Below are positions 22,478 through 32,503 of a stretch of 64,000 bases of DNA, in pieces. Position numbers and translations under genes: made by a program. This stretch comes from Emergomyces orientalis (taxonomy: Eukaryota; Ascomycota; Eurotiomycetes; Onygenales; Ajellomycetaceae). The stretch spans positions 3,720,001-3,784,000 of the forward strand of contig MOWL01000067.1 of the NCBI GenBank assembly GCA_002110485.1, written 5' to 3'. The notes under the pieces were generated by a model. It did no database searches. It was given only the letters and a program-made list of their open reading frames with translations, and was not told the DNA's origin. Numbering within the stretch: the stretch's first letter is position 1; the number at the start of each line of letters is the position of its first letter.

Positions 22478-25400
22478 ATGGCTGTTATTGATATCACAAA
22501 GGACTTATCGGCCCTCTTCATCCAACAAGTGCAAGTGACACCAGATGCTGTCGCCTTAGAGGACGAAAAGGCCCAATACACCTATTCTGAACTTGATAGA
22601 AAGGTCTCAGAACTTGCTCTCCGCATCCGTGGGCATGGTGTTGGTCGAGACAGTCTTGTTGGTGTGCTTCTGGGCCGCAGCGTCGACTACGTGATTGCCT
22701 GTTTAGCAGCTCTTCGTGCTGGTGGAGCTTTTCTTGTACTGGAACTTGCGTATCCTCCAAACCTTCTTGCTGATGTTATCGACGATTCGAATCCCGCTGT
22801 GGTAATCACAAATCAAAGCCAGGCTTCCAAAATAAAGGGTAACATCCCATTGATAGTCCTCGACAAGCAGCAGAATGAAAACACTCCGAATGCGAAAGAG
22901 CTCCCGCCATTACCTGCTGACGATGATTTGGAAAGACTGGCTTTTGTATCTTACTCGTCCGGGACCACTGGCCGCCCCAAAGGAATCGCAAATCCGCATA
23001 GGGCCCCAGTACTCTCATATAATCTCAGATTTCGACTTTCCGATCTTCAGCCAGGGGACCGTGTGGCGTGCAATGTCTTCTTTATTTGGGAGATACTTCG
23101 CCCGCTCCTGCGAGGAGCGACAGTCGTTGCGATCCCAGACGATATGAGCTATGACCCTGCTGCGCTGGTAGACCTTCTTTCCGCAAAGCGCATCACAGAA
23201 ACGCTGATGACCCCTACCCTTTTGGCTGCGGTTCTCTCAAGGCACCCGGCACTTGGAACCCGTCTCCCGGATCTGCGCACACTGTGGCTTAATGGTGAGG
23301 TAGTCACCACTGACTTAGCCCGGCGAACTATCAAAGCCCTTCCACATACCCGTCTGCTCAACTGCTACAGTGCCTGTGAAACCCATGAGATTGCATGCGG
23401 AGACATCAGAGATATGCTTGATGACGAAGCCCTTTACTGCCCTGTCGGCCCACCATTATACCCGAAACAAACGTACATTCTGGACGATGGTGGCAAATCA
23501 GTGGAACATGGGGTTAGTGGTGAGCTCTTCATTGGTGGGTCGCTACTAGCTCGAGGGTATCTGAACCGCCCTGAAACAACCGCCAAAGCCTTCCTTCTGA
23601 ACCCATTCGATTCAAAGCCAGGAGCACTCATGTACAGAACCGGAGATACAGCCAAAATGTTAGCCTCAGGGCTTCTCGAAATCAGTGGTCGTGTTGGAGC
23701 TATGATTAAGCTTCGTGGTTATTCAGTTGTCCCAGGAAAGGTTGAGAATGCTATCACCAACCATCTTGCTATTAGCGACTGTGCGGTGATAGCTCACGGT
23801 GAAGGTCTCGAAAGACAATTGGTAGCATATATCGTCCAGGATAAGACAAATTCCTCTGGACGCTCAACTATAGAAATCAACGAATCGGGGCACAGCCCAG
23901 CAGCACGTCGCATACTCTCCCCTTATCTAGCTCACTACATGATTCCAGCTTTGTGGGTTAAATTAGATGAGTTACCCACCCATGAAGTCTCTGGCAAAGC
24001 CGACCATAAACGCCTTCCGCCTCCTCCAACACCCAAGCCCATAACAAATGGACACAAGGCTGAAAGCGACCCAATCTCGATTGACGCCATAGCCGAATTT
24101 TGGGCCGCATCTCTTAAAATAGCGCGAAACGCTATTACCCCGGAACACAGCTTTTTCGATCTAGGTGGACACTCCCTATCAATTGCAGATCTTGCTTCGA
24201 GGCTATCGAAAAACTTTGGTTTCCGCATCCCCCTCGACCGTCTAGTTGATCCTCCAACACTCAACGGCCACCTGAAGACCGTACGTGCTGTAAGAGACGG
24301 GCATACAGCAGCATTGCAAGCAGATCTGCCAGCAGTATTGCGCGCGGACTCTGTCCTTGACGAAAACATTCGGCCCTCGGGCGCGAAGATAAGTTCGCTC
24401 TCCGAGGCAAACACAGTGCTCCTGACCGGCGCCACCGGCTTCTTAGGCGCCTTCCTCCTCCACGACCTATTGGAAACCACATCCGCCAAAATTGTGTGTC
24501 TTGTGCGTTTTAACGACCCTTCTGGAGAGGATAACCCTGGAGGTGTAGCCAGAATACGCAGAAATCTGCTTGATCTGGGGTTATGGCGTGACTCGATCAT
24601 GGAGCGCGTCGAAATCCTGCCTGGAAATTTATCTCGAAAACGCTTTGGTCTTTCCCCTGAGGCTTTCGAAGGCCTTGCTGCTCGTGTCCAGGTCATCATC
24701 CACGCTGGTGCCACCGTGAACCTTGTATATCCGTATGCCGCACTGCGAGGCGCCAATGTAGGTGGAACAAGAGAGATCCTGCGCCTGGCGTGTCACTCTG
24801 GTGCTACAGTGCAGTACGTATCTACAAATGGAGTTCTGCCACCTTCTCAGAAAGGCTGGTCGGAGGATGCCATGCTTCACGTATCTGAAGTTCCAGAAAA
24901 GCTACTTGATGGTTACGGTCAGACCAAATGGGTAGCAGAGCAACTTGTGCTCGAGGCTGGTCGTCGCGGTCTACCAGTGAGAATATTACGAGCAGGAACA
25001 ATAAGTGGCCACAGTACCACAGGCGCAGGAAACGCATGGGACCTTCTATCTGCGTTAATTGTGGAATCAATCCATCTCGGTTATGCACCTGACGTAGAAG
25101 GGTGGCGAGCAGAGATGACTCCAGTAGACTTCGTCAGCAAAGCTATAATCCATCTCTCCAATCAGACTCACGCCAATCGCGTCATGTTTCATCTCGGCGA
25201 CCCTAACCCGGTCGGCACCCGAACCGTGTTTGATAACCTCAAGGACCTGGGTTACCCAACCCAACGCCTCGGCTGGGATGAGTGGGTTGCATTGTGGACC
25301 GAGAAAAGAGGATCTGCGAAAGGTGGTGATGGCGCCTTTACAGTTGACATCCTTCGAAGTGGAATGCCAACCGTCGACTTCCTCAAAGGTATTGTGGTCT

Positions 25401-26305
25401 TGAACAACGCCGAAACCAGACCTTTTCGTGCGGACGTCGAACGGCCCAAAGTCGACATTATCTTGCTGGAAACCTATACTCGCCATTGGTTTGCCCGAGG
25501 ATGGCTTCCTCGCCCTCCTTCCCGTAAACATTGCCTCAATGGGACTACACAGACAGCACCGAAAGGCCCACTAAGTGGTCGCGTTGCCGTTATCACTGGT
25601 GCATCGTCCGGCATTGGCGCGGCCGTTGCCGCTGCCCTAGCACGAGAAGGGGCTCATGTCGCTCTCGGTGCACGACGCACTAAAGCCCTTGAAGCCATTA
25701 AGAGCTCCCTTTCTCTTCGCGGCAGCAAAGCAATCATCCGGAAAACCGACGTAACAGATAAGTCACAAGTGGAAGCCCTAGTCCAGGCAGCAAACGAGGA
25801 GCTGGGCCCCGTGGACATCCTCGTATCGTGCGCTGGAGTCATGTATTTCACGATGATGGCGAACACGCGGATGGAGGAGTGGGATCGCACTGTCGATGTG
25901 AACTGCAAGGGCCTCCTCCACTGCCTCGCGGCCACTGTGCCATCAATGCTCTCGCGCGGGAGGGGCCACATCGTCGCCATATCATCTGATGCCGGCCGTA
26001 AAGTCTTCCCTGGACTAAGCGTCTACTCCGCCAGCAAATTCTTTGTCGAAGCCACCCTCCAGGGTTTACGATTGGAAACAGCTGGAAAAGGCTTGCGTGT
26101 CACAAGCGTTCAGCCAGGAAATACGGCCACTGATCTCCTAGGGATGTCTACTGATGCTGAGGCTATCAAACAATATGGTGAACCATCCGGGGCGCAGATC
26201 CTAGATCCGGAAGATGTGGCGAACTCGATCATTTATGCGTTAAGGCAAACCGAGCACGTCGCTGTGAATGAAGTACTGATTGAGCCTCGCGATGAGCCTA
26301 TCTAA
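22478..26305 (+). CDS. A-T-R1-R2 NRPS-like reductase (glycine betaine reductase, ATRR type)
   Basis: An intron-less gene of 1275 aa. Domains in order: adenylation (about 8-515) with SYSSGTTGRPKG at 158-169, YRTGD at 386-390 and the catalytic Lys region SGKADHK near 507; thiolation (about 535-600) with DLGGHSL, phosphopantetheine Ser566; thioester reductase R1 with TGATGFLG at 650-657 and Tyr813/Lys817; C-terminal SDR reductase R2 with TGASSGIG at 1040-1047, Ser1169/1170 and Tyr1183/Lys1187. There is no condensation domain. This A-T-R-R order and size match ATRR of Aspergillus nidulans, which activates glycine betaine and reduces it in two NADPH steps to choline. All visible catalytic residues are intact. 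The substrate is inferred from architecture; another carboxylic acid is possible if the quaternary-amine pocket differs. Neighbours are not biosynthetic, so it is probably a stand-alone cytosolic enzyme. Confidence 0.85.
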   Translation: MAVIDITKDLSALFIQQVQVTPDAVALEDEKAQYTYSELDRKVSELALRIRGHGVGRDSLVGVLLGRSVDYVIACLAALRAGGAFLVLELAYPPNLLADVIDDSNPAVVITNQSQASKIKGNIPLIVLDKQQNENTPNAKELPPLPADDDLERLAFVSYSSGTTGRPKGIANPHRAPVLSYNLRFRLSDLQPGDRVACNVFFIWEILRPLLRGATVVAIPDDMSYDPAALVDLLSAKRITETLMTPTLLAAVLSRHPALGTRLPDLRTLWLNGEVVTTDLARRTIKALPHTRLLNCYSACETHEIACGDIRDMLDDEALYCPVGPPLYPKQTYILDDGGKSVEHGVSGELFIGGSLLARGYLNRPETTAKAFLLNPFDSKPGALMYRTGDTAKMLASGLLEISGRVGAMIKLRGYSVVPGKVENAITNHLAISDCAVIAHGEGLERQLVAYIVQDKTNSSGRSTIEINESGHSPAARRILSPYLAHYMIPALWVKLDELPTHEVSGKADHKRLPPPPTPKPITNGHKAESDPISIDAIAEFWAASLKIARNAITPEHSFFDLGGHSLSIADLASRLSKNFGFRIPLDRLVDPPTLNGHLKTVRAVRDGHTAALQADLPAVLRADSVLDENIRPSGAKISSLSEANTVLLTGATGFLGAFLLHDLLETTSAKIVCLVRFNDPSGEDNPGGVARIRRNLLDLGLWRDSIMERVEILPGNLSRKRFGLSPEAFEGLAARVQVIIHAGATVNLVYPYAALRGANVGGTREILRLACHSGATVQYVSTNGVLPPSQKGWSEDAMLHVSEVPEKLLDGYGQTKWVAEQLVLEAGRRGLPVRILRAGTISGHSTTGAGNAWDLLSALIVESIHLGYAPDVEGWRAEMTPVDFVSKAIIHLSNQTHANRVMFHLGDPNPVGTRTVFDNLKDLGYPTQRLGWDEWVALWTEKRGSAKGGDGAFTVDILRSGMPTVDFLKGIVVLNNAETRPFRADVERPKVDIILLETYTRHWFARGWLPRPPSRKHCLNGTTQTAPKGPLSGRVAVITGASSGIGAAVAAALAREGAHVALGARRTKALEAIKSSLSLRGSKAIIRKTDVTDKSQVEALVQAANEELGPVDILVSCAGVMYFTMMANTRMEEWDRTVDVNCKGLLHCLAATVPSMLSRGRGHIVAISSDAGRKVFPGLSVYSASKFFVEATLQGLRLETAGKGLRVTSVQPGNTATDLLGMSTDAEAIKQYGEPSGAQILDPEDVANSIIYALRQTEHVAVNEVLIEPRDEPI

Positions 26306-27390
26306 ATACAAACCACGAAGGAAGATAAAGTAAGGAAAACCCGATTTTCAACCAGCCGATTCTCTCCTAGTTCAAGGAGTACGAAGCCGTTAAATGAACA
26401 ATATGTTCTCGTCAGGTCACCATCTTTTCAACAAGATTGACACTACCAGCCAAGGTCGCATACACTATTCGTCCATTTAAATTAGTTTATAATCTTTCCC
26501 TTTTCGGGCTGAGTACCCATACGCACACACCCTCATTAATACCTCCATTGGGGCATCACCCTTTCCTGCGTGGGTATCTTTCTCTTGACATTCTGTTTTT
26601 CTTTTCGGTGGGGAGATTTGTGTCTATAAGAAAGCAACTACTCAGGTGACAGAATGCCAATTGGAAAAACAGCTTCTGCGCCCATCTTCAGCTCCTTCTG
26701 AAGAACAGGCGAGAAGAAGTAGAGAGAAGAGAAACAAATGTTTGGATGAGAAGAATTATTCGTGAGACTGATTGTTAGATGATATGATAGATAGAAAAAG
26801 CCCCACAGCGACAAACCAAACATGTAGGTGACCTCAGAACTAACATCATTCGTGTTATTGTTTTCAAAAGTATTTACCCAATTCATTCTACACGCCCAAG
26901 CCTGGGAATATTCACGAGATGATATCGGATTCAAATTGTACATCCTGATCCAGGGTGAGGTAACCCGACCGCTGCGCGGATATCCGAGAGCACCTATTAT
27001 TGTTGTGATCGGCTAAGCACAGCTGGAGCAGCCATACTCACCTCCTATCGCCATGTCTGCCTCGCTGTGATGAGGTGTGTCGGATTGTATACGCATGTTG
27101 CTGCTACCCAGGCAGACAGCTAAGCCATATATGAGATGATATGTCCTTCGCGCTCTTAAACAGTTCTGGTGTAAACCTGGACTTAATTTGCTAGCTAACG
27201 AGCATGTAAAGTTACAGATCTCTCGCCGGATTTTAAAATTCTAGCATGCAAAGAAAAAAACTGAAAAAGAACGACAAAATAGTGATACACAAAAATGATA
27301 AATGAAAAACAAAAGGTGTGGGAAAACTGAGCTCCAAACCGGAACAAAATGGCTTCATAAACCTCTCTCTGCCAAATATTCCGGACCGTT
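26306..27390. other. intergenic
   Basis: Contains the 3' flank of the A-T-R-R gene and that of the convergent secreted-protein gene. No ATG-started frame with a recognisable product was found. Confidence 0.5.
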
Positions 27391-28047
27391 TCAACAAGGG
27401 AAAAAACAATCCATATGTCTGATCCGCCGCCCTCTGCAATTATCTGAGAGGTCACGCAACCTCGGGTCCCATCCTCCCAAGTTGCAACGTGCTCGCCCTT
27501 CTTTGGTATGGCTTGTCCAGGAATGGCGCCCGTACTTGAATTTGACAGGATCATCATCCCAGCGACCGTGGATTAGGAGTACGAGAGGCAACTTGCTCGT
27601 TAATTCATAGGGGCCCTTTTCATCGATAAAGACACCGTTGGAGCCATATTGGCGGCTATCTGAGCCAATTTTTCTCTTTTTATTGTCTACCAGGTGTACG
27701 GTAGCAAACTGCCTGTTTCCTAACCAACAGGCATCGGTTTGTTTGAGGTGGAATGAACAAGTTCCCTTGGCATATTTAGACCGAGCTAGTTTCTTGGATC
27801 TACTCTTCCTGATTTGCAGTTCCCGGGAGTTCTTGGTGCTCTCGGTATGCTCTGTAGGGTATTCCAAGTCATTTCTTGAAGCCAGCTGGATGAATTTTGC
27901 GGACGGCTCTGTGTTGGGTGTGTCGATAGAGGGAATGGAAAGATCTGCAGAGGTTGATACTGGTGCAGATGTCAGAGGAGATGTAAACACGGGTTTGACC
28001 AAGCAAAAACAGAAACAAAGCTTGAGTAGGAATTGAACAATCATCAT
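27391..28047 (-). CDS. small secreted cysteine-containing protein (candidate effector)
   Basis: A single exon of 218 aa from the ATG at 28047. Residues 1-23 (MMIVQFLLKLCFCFCLVKPV...) form a hydrophobic signal peptide. A Ser/Thr/Pro-rich spacer follows, then a strongly basic segment at 80-95 (RKSRSKKLARSKYAKG) that could be cut by a Kex2-type protease. The C-terminal domain has six cysteines (97, 107, 188, 204, 214, 218), enough for three disulfides, and ends MDCFFPC, an ending I associate with a family of Pezizomycotina small secreted proteins. It sits alone in an AT-rich, repeat-relic region, a common setting for lineage-specific secreted proteins. An overlapping second frame at 27195-27557 could be reached by splicing, but the MDCFFPC end favours the unspliced form. 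Function unknown. Confidence 0.6.
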   Translation of the reverse strand: MMIVQFLLKLCFCFCLVKPVFTSPLTSAPVSTSADLSIPSIDTPNTEPSAKFIQLASRNDLEYPTEHTESTKNSRELQIRKSRSKKLARSKYAKGTCSFHLKQTDACWLGNRQFATVHLVDNKKRKIGSDSRQYGSNGVFIDEKGPYELTSKLPLVLLIHGRWDDDPVKFKYGRHSWTSHTKEGRARCNLGGWDPRLRDLSDNCRGRRIRHMDCFFPC

Positions 28048-29526
28048 TAAGAATGAGTAAAACGAGTTGCTGAGAGTTCTTGAGAGGTAATCCGAGGGAA
28101 AATAGGAAAATATGAGAAGTGACCTGGTGATAAAAAATCGGTTTCAATTGAGCAACTCAGTGCCATTTATATAGTGTCTTACAGAAGTTCTTGTTCTATA
28201 TTTTCTTCTATATTTGATTTCACCTGGTACTGGTCTGTTTTTAGAAAAGCTATCAAATCCATAGATTAAAGATAGAATTCGGATAGCTGCGACCAATTCT
28301 AGCACTCCTACCTACAGGCACATATAACCAGCCCCTCTTTCTCTCCATCTGGGTGTAGGTGTACGTCCGTAGGTGTAGTAAAAACGTCGCCATTAATTTG
28401 GGAAATTCAATGCGTTCCCACCAACAAGGTTTCGTTCGGGGCGGCCCCCTGCTTTCTGGCAGCAACTCATTGGCTCTGAGTCGTAGGAGTTTTAATAAGC
28501 TTTAAATTTAACAGGGCATCTCTACCAATTCGGAAATGGAGTGCGCTGGCGAATAAGATGACAGCAGTCTCTACTCAACTAGGCTAAGCCACTGAGCCTC
28601 CTGTCTCTCCATGCGAACCACTTGTATACTAGTATACAGGGAACAAAGGTCGAAAGATATCGTAGTGCTTGGATCCCGACGACTAGGGCATGAGGGCATT
28701 AATAATAGAAGAGTATCCACTGCGCCATTAACATTCTGAAACCCACTCTCTTCAAGAAGTTCTTTTGAGGCCTTTCTTGACCAGGACAGAGGACACGCGA
28801 CTATTAGTCGTGCTGAGAAAACAATTACTGCGTACAACTGTGCATGATTGTTCGATGTCAGTGTCACAAAGGAGCTGATATCAGCGTATGTAGACCAGTG
28901 CGGTGCTATATATTCAATTTATGCAGGCAAATACCCACGCGTAGGGCCAGACATATTATTGAGATGGATAAGATAGCCAGCTGCTATATACATAATAAAC
29001 AGTAGTTAAGCTTTGTAAATATAAATCCAATGACCTCGTATGACCCAATTCCGCTATTCAGAAGCTTGGGATGCAACATGGCATGTTCTGGTTGCCAGTT
29101 AATAAAACTCCATGAGCGTAGAAGGAAAATTAAGCAGGAAAAGCCAGTTGACAGCTATTTAACTCACCTCTGATGCCCGAAACTGACTGCACGGAATTGA
29201 CTCTCAACATCTCAAGGGCCTATAGCCGAGGTGTGGAACCGCCATGGTACGCTACGATGGCCCTCGCCTGGGAGGGCCATCTATTCCGAGTAGACAAGAT
29301 GAGGACGGGCAAGGCAAAACCACTGAAAAAGGACGGAAAGACGCTAACTGGGCATGCCTTCTCCTCCTGCCATAATCTACACCAGCCAGAGTAGCTAGGG
29401 GATATTAAATATTAAATATTTCAATTACCCACCACTTGTCTATACATTGAGATTAATAGATATTATAAAATGATGTACTATACACATATAAAGCAGAAAG
29501 TAAAAATAAAAATAAAAATCAAATAT
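28048..29526. other. AT-rich intergenic region
   Basis: About 1.5 kb upstream of the secreted-protein gene with no supported gene. AT content rises from about 29000, with ATTAAATATT tandem words near 29405-29420. An open frame at 29173-29394 has no recognisable product. Confidence 0.5.
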
Positions 29527-29787
29527 CTAGTACTCGATATGCTAATCTCCTGCAGCAATCACCGCTTTCATCCTCCATGGCATACTGCCAACCAGATATT
29601 GAATCTTGTCATAGCACAGGCCAGTCATTTCTCTGCCATGTCTGAGCAATACAAAGGACCTTTGCTTAGCAGGATGGTTGACAATGCCTATTCTTTCGAG
29701 TTCACAGTTTAGAGTGGCTTGAAAAACATTCAACATAAGATTTTGAGATAACTTTTCAGAGGTAATCTTTGAAATTAGCCTGAACAT
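29527..29787 (-). mobile_element. relic of a Tc1/mariner-like transposase 3' end
   Basis: The minus-strand frame reads ...REMTGLCYDKIQYLVGSMPWRMKAVIAAGD, a stop, then HIEY and another stop. The pattern DKI..LV.SMP.R..AVI.A.GGH..Y is the usual C-terminus of Tc1-type transposases; here the second Gly of GGH is replaced by a stop codon. Upstream residues no longer resemble the DDE domain, and the surrounding sequence is very AT-rich, as expected for an old copy mutated by RIP. Terminal inverted repeats were not located, so element boundaries are unknown. The call rests on about 25 residues. Confidence 0.5.
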
Positions 29788-32262
29788 TGTTTGTTAACTA
29801 TCAATCTGTAAGTACAATTGTATAATTTTAAAAGTCATTCGAAGAGAATGATTTATTATGATATTATGAATGACGAAGATTGAAATTCTAAGCTGATCTG
29901 AATGTAGTCTTACAATAATCTAATTCAAACTTGTGATGATCAACAACTTGATCACAAATACAAGAAAAATAAATTATTTTCCAGAAATCTCATGTAAAAA
30001 AACGTGTTGTTGGGATTCGCCGAACATGGTTGTTCCATTGCATGATTACGGGCCCGTAATCGGCGAACCACGCCCATTCGCTTATTCTTAGTTCCTTGGC
30101 TCGCACATAGCGAAAGAGTCATCATATATATTACATTATTTCATGGCTAGTTAGTTAAGGAATCAATTGAAGCATACATATATTAATATTGGCAATATAA
30201 CGGATCGCTGAATCCGATACATGTATGAATAATTGCAAGTTGAAGATATAATAACATAATGTTGATAGTACTAGTACTTTTGTGTTGGTAGAGAACTTGG
30301 GGGTTTGTTTTGTTTGTTGATTAACTACGGAGTTACACTTCGGGGGTTGGGGATATGGCCCTATTTAGCTAGAAATCAGGCCCATGATTGTTCATAAAAA
30401 ACTTTTTTGGCATATCCTTGACGGTAACTTTCAAGAAAACTGTCACAGACTTGCTAGTACAGCACACAAATAGCTAAGTTAATTGTTAGGGCGTAAGACA
30501 ATAAAAATACTAGCATGGTTTGATTGTTTAAAGAGAGCTAGTGTCAAACAACTGATTATTAATCAAAGCGCCAAATGGCTGCATCGAACCACTCAAATCT
30601 CCACTGAATACACCACTCCATCTACTATCATTATTTTTCTCCTAGTTTCCACCTAATTTGGATATTTCATTTGGTATATGACAGACTATTGATTATTGTA
30701 TGTAACATGCCCCTATATGGGCATATTTTGTAATATAGCTAGCGAGAGATTCATGGTTATAAAAAGCCGTGGAAAACCTGTAGATATTTAGAAGGGCCAG
30801 AGCTCTCAATCCAATTTTACTTCACTTTTCATTCGTACGCTAGCATTCTACCATATAAAAATCTCTCATAGCTAGCTAGTAGGTGAGAGGTCACGTGGCC
30901 TAGCAGAGGGGCAATATGCCAACAATAGTAACTTTAATGCCAACCTTAAACGAACCTTTGAGTAAGATTTTAATTCGACCTCTTTAACCTTAAAATCTTG
31001 AACTAAACTTGAACTAAAAAAAAGGTTTGTTTAAGTGACATGATTCTATAAATAATATACTGCATATGCGTGCGTGCTCCAGGCATGCATGTTCTGAAGG
31101 TTGGGGGTTCTCACCTCGGAGACAAAAAGGAACAGCAAACCGTCCTGTATGGTATGGACCGGCACTGCTGCGAACGACGGCGCGGAGTTTAGTTGACTCA
31201 TGAAAATTAAGCCCAGCCTGCTGCTTGACGGGTGAGCAGATACCAATACTAGACCAGATATTGCTGTGAAAAGGTTTTGCCTTCCCAGGGTATCACTCTC
31301 CTGGGAGTTGGGTGTCACGCTCTGCGCCATACGTCATGGGGCCAGGTTCCATTGGGGTTTGGAGAAATCGGAGTGCAGTCCACTATGGAGATAGCTGGTG
31401 CGAACAGACAAAGTCCGTTTGGTATCAGCTAGCCTCGAGTCGGCGACAATTTCATTGAGATAGCGCAGCCTCAACCAGTTTAAACTCTGATAAAGGCTTT
31501 TGTCATGTTTGTAAGCAGTAACTTCGGGGACGATCGAAATACCCAATTCCCTAGAAAAACAAACCCACTCTACTTTCACTTCTCAAATGAGCAAGATATA
31601 TGCCAGAGAATGTAGGTTTGATAAGGGGCAGCCCAACTGTGGGTAATTAACATTATATCGACAAATCATAGGGTTGATTTGAGCAATGTTCAACCTGCTC
31701 CTAACCGATGGCCACCTTATGTACTGCGCATCTACTTTGTCAAGCATCGATGTGACAAATCGATGTGACAATGGCCGAGAACGACACCCGTTAATTTACA
31801 TTTCCAACCGTTGAGTCCAATAATTGATATGTCTAGACACCCAGGCCTGCCACCATGCCACAACATTCATACGCAGCGCATACACTCCAGAGTCCATACC
31901 ACTGGAAGTGGAAATAAAACATATTCTCGAGTTTTATCCCCGGAGCGGTATGCAACAGGCTTAAAAGCTCCCGAGTTGCTTGCTTCGGAGTAGGGTGCGA
32001 TATGTCCTTAACGGCGACAATTCGTATTGTTTCTAGAACAATTTGGATATTCAAGCCTCTACTATGACAGGTCTCTGCCTTCATATCCAGCGCTACTGTT
32101 TGGACTCATACTATACAAGTGGAAGTTCAAGTCAGCCCACTTCAGTTTTAGGTATATATAGAGGTCGTCAATCCCCATTCATCACAGAATTTAAATCAAC
32201 AAAAACCCCTAACCCATAAGCGAATAAATAACAAGAAAAAGTACCCGTACAAATAAGGCGAA
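29788..32262. other. AT-rich, gene-free relic region
   Basis: A strongly AT-rich stretch with many stops in every frame, consistent with decayed repeats. It includes the GC-rich palindrome at 30044-30061 and poly-A/T runs (about 30990-31025). Short ATG-started frames at 31046-31330 and 31334-31579 on the minus strand show no known domain and are not called as genes. A clearer promoter-like block precedes the dehydrogenase fragment from about 32150. Confidence 0.5.
30044..30061. repeat. 18-bp perfect GC palindrome within a larger inverted repeat
   Basis: GATTACGGGCCCGTAATC is a perfect palindrome. Outside it, TTCGCCGA at about 30016-30023 and TCGGCGAA at about 30060-30067 form a second inverted pair, so the whole 30011-30070 segment can form a cruciform or hairpin. 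It stands out as a GC island in AT-rich DNA and could be a transposon end, a target-site remnant or a dimeric regulator site. Confidence 0.7.
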
Positions 32263-32503
32263 ATGAGCATCACATACAATCCCGACAACGACATCCCTGA
32301 TCTTTCGGAGAAAGTCATCGTCATCACTGGCGGTAAGTCAACCTAGCCCAAACCCCAGCCAGGGCCAGAGCTCCTCATCCCTTGATCATAACACTTACTT
32401 TCATTCCCCAGGCACCGCCGGCGTCGGCAAAGAAGCTATCATCCAACTCGCCAAACACAATCCCGCTCATATCTACGAGAAAGAACTAGAAGGGTATTTG
32501 TAG
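32263..32503 (+). pseudogene. truncated short-chain dehydrogenase (5' fragment)
   Basis: Two exons, 32263-32332 and 32412-32503, read MSITYNPDNDIPDLSEKV then IVITGGTAGVGKEAIIQLAK then HNPAHIY. This is the beta1 strand and TGGTAGVGK cofactor glycine motif of an SDR of the retinol-dehydrogenase-like type. In intact enzymes HIY is followed by the beta2 strand and an Ala-Arg pair; here it runs straight into EKELEGYL and a stop. The catalytic Ser-Tyr-Lys part is absent and I find no remainder in the 3.7 kb downstream. The conserved splice site and leader suggest recent truncation by deletion. Confidence 0.65.

Noticed and set aside
24261..24756. Long antisense frames inside the A-T-R-R gene
   Set aside because: They are antisense shadows of a gene whose sense strand carries all catalytic motifs.
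27195..27557. Second frame overlapping the secreted-protein gene, possibly an alternative last exon
   Set aside because: Splicing into it would lose the last four of the six cysteines and the MDCFFPC end, and it finishes in a hydrophobic Phe-rich tail. The unspliced form is more coherent.
31046..31579. Two ATG-started minus-strand frames of 94 and 81 aa
   Set aside because: They lie in AT-rich relic DNA, have no known domain and do not splice into a larger protein.
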